Source: Galeruca laticollis (Eukaryota; Arthropoda; Insecta; Coleoptera; Chrysomelidae). Taken from it: 64,000 nt of DNA. Below, one piece after another: positions 49,901-59,700 of this stretch. How positions within the stretch are numbered: position 1 is the stretch's first letter; every line of letters starts with the position of its first letter. The translations under genes and the position numbers were made by a program. The stretch is taken from positions 209,230,744 to 209,294,743 of the forward strand of contig OY998180.1 in assembly GCA_963921935.1 (NCBI GenBank), in the 5' to 3' direction. The notes under the pieces were generated by a model, which saw only the letters and a list, made by a program, of their open reading frames with translations, had not been told where the DNA came from and ran no database searches.

Positions 49901-52900
49901 AAAGAAAATTTGGGGAAAGATTTGTATATAAAAAGGCTTAAGAGGAACATAAGTTTTGAAGATCAGGTGTTTGAACAAGAAACAAATACAAACAAACAAT
50001 TAAATGAACAGAAAGACATCATTAATATTTTAAATAAAGAATTAGAAGACTTCAATAAACAAAACGGAGATTTAAACAAGGAACTGAATGAAAGTTTTGC
50101 CCAAATGAAACATACTGAAAACCAACTTAAGGAATTTAATACAGGTAAGAAAGATATGCTACAAGCTATTCAAGCACTGAGTAAAGACAATTCTTAAAAA
50201 TGAATTAATCTTTCAAAATAATAAAGCCACTTCAACAAAAACTGAAAAATGCAACAAGTTCAACAACAAACAACAACCTTATATCAACCAAAGACATTAT
50301 TAAAAATAATAAAGTGATTAAGAAGACAATAAAAAAAGGTAATGATACTATTTGATGAAAATGGGAGGGGATTAGCCAACTACATTAGACTTAAGAACAA
50401 CAATGCATAAATAGAAACCATTATAAAACCTGGATCCCTATTTGGAAGAGTAATTGAAGACATCAAATTAACCAAGAACTACACTACTAATGATTATGTT
50501 ATAATAATTGCAGGTGCAAATGACTTTAATAAGAAAAAATATCCCAGTTTCAGAGAAGTTAACAGTAAGATAAAATAAACGGTTTTAACAATTAAAACTA
50601 ACTTTTCCGCATCTGTGAGATGCCCTGAGCAATATTCTATCATAAAATTGTCACTTGTATACACTCTGGAGGCTGTATCTTGCTAACAAACCGAAAATTC
50701 TCCAAAATTGACCAAGATTTGGTACTACAAGTACCATAGAACCCGTTGTACTGGTTTTAGTAAACTGAATATCAAAATAGGATTCATCTTTGAGACGCTC
50801 TGAATAATATCCAATCATAAAATTGGTCACTTGTGTATACTCCGGAGGCTGTATTGTACTAACAAACTGAAATTTCTCCAAAAATGACAAAAATATCGTA
50901 CTTAAAGTACTATAGCACCTGTTGTAGTGGCTGTGGTGAGCTCAAGCTGACACTGTGGGGGATGTATCGTGCCAACAAACCGAAATTTCTCCCAAAATAA
51001 CCACAAATGTAGTATATCTGGATTTATAGGACCTGCTGTACTCGCTCTAGTCAGCTGAAAATCAATATGGTACATCTGTGACACCTTGAAAATTATTCAA
51101 TTATAAAATTGGTTACTTGTATCCACTCCGGAGGCTGTATCATGCTAACAACCAGAAATTTCTCCAAAAAGAACTAAAAATGTGACACTTCAGGTACCAT
51201 AGCAGCCGTTGTACTAGCTCTGGTGAGTTAAAAATCAAAAAGGTTCATCTATAAGACGCCCTGAACAATATTCAATCATAAAATTGGTCAGTTGTATACA
51301 CTCTGTAGGCTGTATTGAGCCAACTGAAAATTCTCCAAAAATGACAAAAATTTGGCACTTCAAGTACCATAGCATTCGTTGTACTGAATATCAATAGGGT
51401 TCACCTTTGACACGCTCTGAATAATATCCAATCATAAAATTGGACACTTGTATATACTCGTGCTAACAAACTGAAATTTCTCCAAAAATGACGTACTTAA
51501 AGTACTATAGCACCTGTTGTACGGGCTCTGGTGAGCTGAAAATCAATAGGGTTTATCTGCGAGATTTTCTGAATAATACTCAATCATAAAATTGGTGACT
51601 TGTTGCACACTGGAGGCTGTATCGTGCTAACAAACTGAAATTTCTCAAAAAATGACGTACTTCAAGTACCATAGCACCCGTTGTACTGGCTCTGGTGAGC
51701 TGAAAATCAATAGAGTTCATCTGTGACATGTCCTAAACAATATTCAATCATAAAATTGGTGACTTGTTGCACTCCGGAGACTGTATCCTGCTAACAAGAC
51801 ATGTAACGAAAAGTGGCCGACGACAACGACGACGACATACACACAGGATTTTTTTCTAAAAACCGTTTTTTCGTATTGTTCTTGCTGAAAAACGTAAATA
51901 TTTTTTTCAAAATTCCAACCTTTTTTTGGGGTAAACTAATACTTTTCTCGCATATTAGATAGGTTGGGCGGGAAAGTAATATTGTACTCATACGAATATT
52001 ATAATTACATCAATTCCCGTTAGGTTTTGTACGAAGTCTTGTAGACAAAATATAATGAAATTTAATAATAAATTGTCAGAATATGCTGGCAAGTTAAACG
52101 AATATTCTGAAGGTAGCATAAGTTGGATAGATATCAAAACATATTATTGCAGATAAAATATTAGCGGCAATAGAGAATTCAAAAAAATACAGAGCAAATC
52201 TTAAATTTGTAGAAATTAATAATGATATTAATAATGTTGAATCTTTTTTAGAACCACCTACAATAGAAATAAGAAGCCCTTAAGTAATTTTAGTTCGGGT
52301 GTATTTTTGCTTTATTTAATTGCACACAGCTCATTTTGATGGAATCAGCAGTTTAGTTATAAAAACAAAACCAATTATGGTTAGCTTTTCCGAAACACAT
52401 GTTACATCAGATATTTTTGATAACAAAATAAATATTGAGACTTATCAGATATATAGATGGGATGAGTAGACATACTGGCGGAACTATTATGTATGTTATT
52501 AAGGGATTAAAAGTAACAAACATTAATTGAATGTGTGTTGATAAGAATTACTGGATCTTTCTGTAAATATTGTCTATCAAGGTGTACATTTTTTAGTTAT
52601 CTCGTTATATAGATCCCCAAATGGAAGCTGTATGGATTTCATTAATCTTTTTGAGTCTCCGTGTAAGCAGAATATCTGTGATAAAAAAGTTAATTTGGTT
52701 ATTGGTGGAGATTTTAATAAAGATTATTTGTTGAATTCAATAAATGCTGTTCGGCTAAAAGACATGCTAATGAATCTTAGTTTAAAGAATACTGTTGGAG
52801 AGTGTACACATCCGACACAAAATGGAGCGATGCTTATAGACTGGGTAATAACAAATACTGATAGTTTAATAGCTAATGTGAACAAAATACATAAAATCAG

Positions 52901-53669
52901 TAATCACTTTCTTATAACTGTAAAATTAAAAATTACTATACAGTTTAGTCACCCCTTTGTTAAATTTAATTAACAGTTCTGGTGTAGTACCAGATGATAT
53001 AAAAGTTTCCACGATTATACCTATTCGTAAGGTATCAAAGTCTAATAAAGCATCTGACCTATAAATATGTTGTGTAGTTTTGTAATTTTTTTGGAAGAGG
53101 TAGTGTATACACAATTAGTCGACTTAATCGAAACAAATGAATTGATAAATACGGTTCAATCTGGTTTTCGAAGCAAGCATTCATGTGAAACTGTCTTACA
53201 ATGTGTTCTTGACGACTGGCGATGTAACATCGATAAATGATTTCCAACTTTCTAGATTTGCAGAGAGCATTTGAAACGGTGGATAGAAATAGACTAGTGC
53301 ATAAATTGGAAATGTTCGGGGGATAGTAATGAAATGGTTTGAAAATTATTTGCCAAATAGAGGGCAAAATGTAAAAATTAACCATATAACTTCAGATGAA
53401 ATATTAAATAAGTGTGGTGTACCTCAGGGAAGTGTGTTAGGCTCATTACTTTTTTTGATCTACATTAATGATGTGGCTTTACTCCAAATTGATTGCTACA
53501 AACATCTTTTTGCTGATGACCTGCTCATTTATATTTCTTCTGCAAACATACAGCAAATAGTTAACATGATTAATAATTGCCTGAATATTATATCCTGGAG
53601 GTGTGCCAATTTGTTAAAAGTAAATATTAAAACAAAATACATGTTAATTTGCAATAACCAACAGTTAAG

Positions 53670-53731
<62 letters not shown>

Positions 53732-56700
53732 TCAGTATCGTTACAATGTATTAAAAATAAACTAAAACGATATTTATTAAATGTATAGCTTCTTAAATGT
53801 AGACTTGAGTATGGAATGTGTCAAATGTATTAGTGTTATTTTATATTAGTTATATTATTCATTTTTGTATTTGTAATAAGTGTAAGTATATATTAGTTGT
53901 TTATTGACTAAATAAAGCATTTAAATATAGAAAGGAAACAGGACGTTGTGAAACATGTAATTAATATTATACTTTTTCATCAGTTGTAGTTATGTTACAA
54001 AAGATGAAAACATAGATCTACATATATACAAGAAGTAATTCCAAGATAAACTGTTATAAAATATTAGTATAACAATAATTTTACCTTATTAATCAATATC
54101 ACGACAGATCAAATTCTCTACGGATTTATAAAACTATCTGTTTGCCAGGTACTTTATATGATAGGTTACGTGTTCATTTTACAAAGTCTTTTTTCGATGC
54201 CATATCAGGTCCCCCAATGTTTGCAATTACATTGCAGTTTTTGGTTAATCTAAAAAGATGCTGAGCACTGCGTATTTCAGTTCTTCAGCCACGACATCTG
54301 TTTCCTTCCAATTTCTCCGAGGTTCCCGATTTTACCTTTCATTATAAGCTGCAGGATTTTATATTGGTCTCCTCTAAGAACATGCCCAAGGTATGATAAC
54401 ATTCTTATACTGGTTTGTTGGACTGCAGGGTATACAACCACATCTCAAATGCTTCCAGGCGATTGATCATAGTAGCCTTTAGAGTCCAGGTCTCAGGTCC
54501 ATATTTTAGGTTCAAGTTGTCATTATAATATTCTCATAACAGTTGTGCGAGCTTGTTTCAATTCTGCACTTGATCTCTTTAGAGATGATATAGCAGAAAA
54601 TATTGACGAATTTTGTAAATAGTAGAAAGAATAATAGAACAAAACTTGGTCAGATTTACTTTTAACCGACAAATAGTAGAAGCAGAATTGTTTGACAATT
54701 TCTTTTATTCTAAGAAAAAGCTTTATAAAATACGCAATTGAGTAATGGTACCTGTAATATAGTTAGTGATTGTTTTCAGATAAAATCAATAAACGAAAAA
54801 TATTATAATGAAGCTATAATGAAATTAAAACCACAAATATCTATAGGTTTAGACAGCATATATATTTTAAAAGGTTGTCATGAATGGTTAAAAATACCTT
54901 TACTGCATATTTTTAATTTAAGAGTAACTTGTAACGGATTTCCAGAATTTTGAAAAAACTTATCTCAACTAGATGTTGTTACAGATTTCCGGAAAGCCTT
55001 TGATCAAACAAGTTTGGTGTATCAGACAAATTTTTAGAGTTGATTAAAAGTTATTTAATGAATAGACAATTTATTGTTAGGCATAATGGATACATATCAA
55101 AGAAGTCTCATGCAAATTCAGGTGTACCGCAGGGATCTAACCCAGGACCTCTTCTGTTTTTACTGTTTATAAATCACCCATCTGCAGTATTCAAATATTC
55201 AGAATGTTTACTTTTTGCAGATTATTTTAAAAAATTTAAAACTATTCAAACAGTAAGAGACTGCATTTTACTTCAAAAAGCTATAAATACTGTAACTGAA
55301 TGGAGTTATAATAATAAATTATACTTCAACATAAAAAATGAAGTCTAGGATCCAGGAGTTACATATGATACTGGATTTTATATTGCGAGTCATATTACAC
55401 AAATAACAAGATCAACTAATAGGATGTTAGGATTTGTAATAAGGGAAGCACGGGAGTTGCAAAATTGAAATACAATTAAACTTCTTTACTATACTCTAGT
55501 TCGATCTAAGTTAGAATTTGCTTCAGTAATCTGGTTTGGAGAATACGTTTCTACATTGAAAAAATACAAAACAAATTTCTTCGCTATTTTTTAAAAAACA
55601 CAGACAGTCACTAGATTATAATACTACTTGATCAACTCAATCAAGAATGAATTTAAAATTATAGCGTTAGATCAAAGACGAATGTGGGATTTTCAGAGTA
55701 AGAGTGATTAAGTGACTTAATTGTGTTTATATAATAAATATATTCACCTTTACAATGTACTGCCACAGCACCTTTGGCATTTTCACAAATACCAATAAAA
55801 AGTTGTAATATCCTATCACTAGGAGTACCCCCATCAACAAAATACAAATCTTTGTGGTCAAATCCAGCTTGAATGAAAGAGTTTGAATCGTAAGCTTTCT
55901 TGTTTAACCTTACAATTGTAGAGACTTTATGTCTTCTGAAATAAGAGAAGTATGTCTCTGGTTTGTGATCACCTAGACTGTAACTTGTTCTATCTTGAGG
56001 TCCACAAAACGCTATGAATTTTTTAGGAACTATCCAATTAAAATCTCCATTTTCGACTCTTTCGTAGTGCTCATACTCCAAAAAGTCAAAGCTATCAAAG
56101 TTGAAGAAACCATGATCCAAAGCTTTTTTAACAGCCTTCAAACAATCTAACAGGCTTAATGTATATGGCTCACCGATAGAAGCATCTCTAAATTTTAAAT
56201 ATTCTCTTGTTGAGTGTTGACTTAATACTTCATATGCTTTTTCTGGGAGGTAATTTAGGTATATTATCTAAAAACAATAATAAAATGTAATTAAAAACTT
56301 GTTAAAAATGGGAAAGTTATTAATTCAATATTTAGTCAAACATTAAACATACGAGGGTGTTTTGATGGAAAAGTGACTTTTCAGAGGTTGGCAACACTTT
56401 CGCTACAGTGATTATATTGTTAGTTTCCGCAATGTTTCTGATGTCATCTGTCAAAATTTTACATAAATCTGACAGATAGATTAGTTTTAATACTCATTTA
56501 AAGAAAACTGTTTTCGTTGTTGGGTAAATATGGAGAATAAAGGATTTCGAGTATTAAGTAAACACTATTTTTTAAGTGGAAAAACAATTAAAGAAATCGA
56601 TGAAAAGTTACGTAAATATTATCCTGAAAGTGCTCCATCCCATGGAATGATTTGTAAGTGGTTTTCTTCTTTTAAACACGGATGATGCTGAACGTTCAGG

Positions 56701-59700
56701 ACTACTGTAACTACTCAGAAATGGGTAATAAAATCTGTGCTCTTGTACTTAGTGATTATCAAATAAATGTATGTGAGATAGCTAATGAAATAAATATTTC
56801 AACGGAACGGATATGCAATATTTTGCATGAAAGGTATCTGCAAGTGGGTGCTTAATGCTGATCAAAAGCTCGCTCGCATTAAAAATTCAAACGAATGTTT
56901 GGATATCTTCAAACATAATCCAAGTGAATTTTTCCGTCGATATGTCACAGTAGATGAAACTTGGGTACATGATTATACCCCAGAAAGAAAAATACAGTTG
57001 AAACAATGGACTTCATCCAAGGAACGTGCCCCAAAGAAAGCAAAAACTGTTTCTTCGGCCAATAAGGTCATGGCCACAGTGTTTTGGGATTCCAAAGGTG
57101 TAATCTTTATTGATTATTTAGAAAAAGGTAAAACGATAACTGGTCAATATTATGCTGATATGCTGACACGTTTTGATGCCGAACTTAAGAAAAAACAACT
57201 GCATTAGCCACGTTACGATTTATTGCCTCTTTCGCCATATTCACCTGATCTGGTTCCCTCCGATTACTTTCGGTTTTCAAACTTAAAAAAATGGCTTGGT
57301 GGAATGTAATTTCGGACAAATAAAGAAAGATTATTTTTTTATGGTTTAAAAAAATTGAAAACTCGCTGAACTAAGTATGTAGAGTTAAAAGGAGATTATG
57401 TTGAAAAATAAAATATTTTTTTACAGTAAAGTAACTTTTTCGTTGAAAAGTCACTCTTCCGTCAAACTGCTCTCGTAGTTATTGTTAGAAGAGCTTTTTA
57501 CAACTTAATTCAATAATTTTATATGGTAAATATATTTAAATTTTGACTAACTAGTGAAATTTTTTTTAGAACCATGTTGAAAACTTGTAATTATTATTAT
57601 GTAAATATTTGCTATTTTTAATTGCCTTCTGTATTTGTAATTATTTTCATATATGTAAATAAAATGAACTGAGAGATTATTTGGGTTAACCTATTAATAT
57701 TATTTTGATCCATTATTGTATGTAACTACAATTTATTACTCCGTTTTTAAAAGGCATGGAGTAATAAATCACTCATTTTGGCCGGAACCATAGGGTACCA
57801 CATTTAGTCATTTAAAAAAAAGTTAAGGCTTCTAAAATTATCTCATTTCCGAAAATAACCGTTTTGTAATATTATTTAAAATGAAATTTCAAATTATCAA
57901 TAATATAATAAACTGTGGATTATATCACTGACATCAATTTCCCAGAAAATTTATTATTATGTATAAAAGGGCGTAGACGAGTCCCTCCACTAAGCTCCAG
58001 GTAGTTATAATCCTACATACAATAAATAATAAAATAAATGTTAATAACAATTTTATACAAATACATATATATATATCCAAACCAACCCCATTTGCCGATT
58101 ATTTCACCAAATTAGCAGGTAATTGAAGAAACTTGACAAACAGGTAGCTCAAAAATGGTTTTATTATTGTGAAATATAGTCTTTTCAGTTCTAAGAAAAT
58201 GCCCCCATAATACAATGTACTTACTAGAACTTTTCAACTATAAAAGTAGCGGAAAGGTTGAATATTTTCAATTTACAGTTCATCTGTTCTGGAGAAACTG
58301 CTGTGTTGATTGATTTCCCCATTATTACTGTTATTTGTTATTATTTTTTACCATTATTGTTAACTGGTGTTTATTTTTGTTCATCTATACAAGTTCTCTT
58401 CTCATCATACGAGACAAACACCTAACTACACCTTCCAACTATATAGTGTTCCAACCAAATTCGACCAGATATGGAGGATTTATCACCATCTAAGCGACCT
58501 AAAGTTGGCCCATTGTCGCTGAACGAAAAAAATCTGATATTAAATTGCTATTCCGCGTTGAAGAACGAAGAAATTAGAAGAAAAATCATGAATTTGACAG
58601 GAAGTGTTGATGAAACTGTGGAGATTACTGCAACAATGATGGGTGTTTCAAAAAACAACAATTTATAATTTAATGAAGGAGAAAAAAAATGGAAACATCA
58701 CATCCCCAGCAAAGTCCCCAGGCCGACCCAAACTTGAAATGGATGACGACTTGAAGAATTGAATAAGGCGTAAGGTGCATGATTTTTTCTGTAGAAAAGA
58801 GATCCCAACTCTCTCCAAAATTATGGCTTTGGTTCAAGAAGATTCAGATTTTCCGAAAATGTCTCGAAGTACATTATGGAAAATTTTGAAGGAACTTGGA
58901 TTTGAATATAAAAAAAATTATCGGAACGCAATGTTGATTGATAGAGACGACATTGTCATTTGGAGGAGGAGTTATTTGCGCAATATTCGGAAAGCAAGAC
59001 TAGATCAAAAACGAATTTATTATTTGGATGAGACTTGGTTAAATGAAGGTCATACTGTTTCAATGTTTTGGCAAGACACGAATGTCAAGAGTCGGAGGTA
59101 GGCAGCTCTTGAAGGGTGGTCAACAGGCCTCAATCCACCAGCAGGAAAAGGACGTCGACTCATCATTACTCATATCGGAAGTGCCGAAGGTTTTGTTAAA
59201 GGTGGATTGTTGTGCTTTGAGTCGAAGCAAAACGGAGATTATCATGAAGATATGGATGCAGACGTTTTCGAAGAATGTTTCTCACAAATGTTAGATCTCA
59301 TTCCAACGGGCTCAGTCATTGTTATGGATAACGCAAGTTATCACTCCAGATTAGTGGAGAAATTACCTTCAACTGCATGGCGTAAACAAGATATCCACGA
59401 TTGGCTAACCTCGAAAAATATTGAATGCCCAGATAACCCGCTGAAAAATGAGCTCTTGCAACTGGCCAATTCACATAAACACAAATATAGTAGATACGTT
59501 GTAGATCAAATGGCATCAGCGCATGGTATAACGGTGCTGAGGCTTCCTCCTTATCACTGTCAACTCAATCCCATAGAATTAATATGGGCCCAAGTGAAAG
59601 GGGAAGTTTCAAGAAAGAATACGACATTCAAAATGAGTGACGTAAAAGTTTTATTCGAAGACGCGTTAGGTAACGTAACCAAAGAAAACTGGAAGAAATG

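Larger units (their letters stand above)
49592..53930 (+). mobile_element. CR1/Jockey-like LINE, interrupted by H3
   Basis: ORF1: KFFKCCKTKEFINYVCKVCY (PHD-like Cys pattern), a coiled-coil region (49910-50197), then an SGNH-hydrolase-like segment with KPGSLFGRVIEDIKLTK and DYVIIIAGANDF at about 50430-50530. H3 (50570-51979) interrupts it. ORF2: endonuclease with VNLVIGGDFNKDYLLNS and HPTQNGAMLIDWVITN (52632-52973), and RT with GVPQGSVLGSLLFLIYINDV and LFADDLLIYIS (53329-53754). A TA microsatellite has replaced part of the C-terminus. The remnant NKLKRYLLN is readable near 53760, and the 3' end is near the AATAAAGCATTTAAAT at 53911. Multiple stops. Confidence 0.8.
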
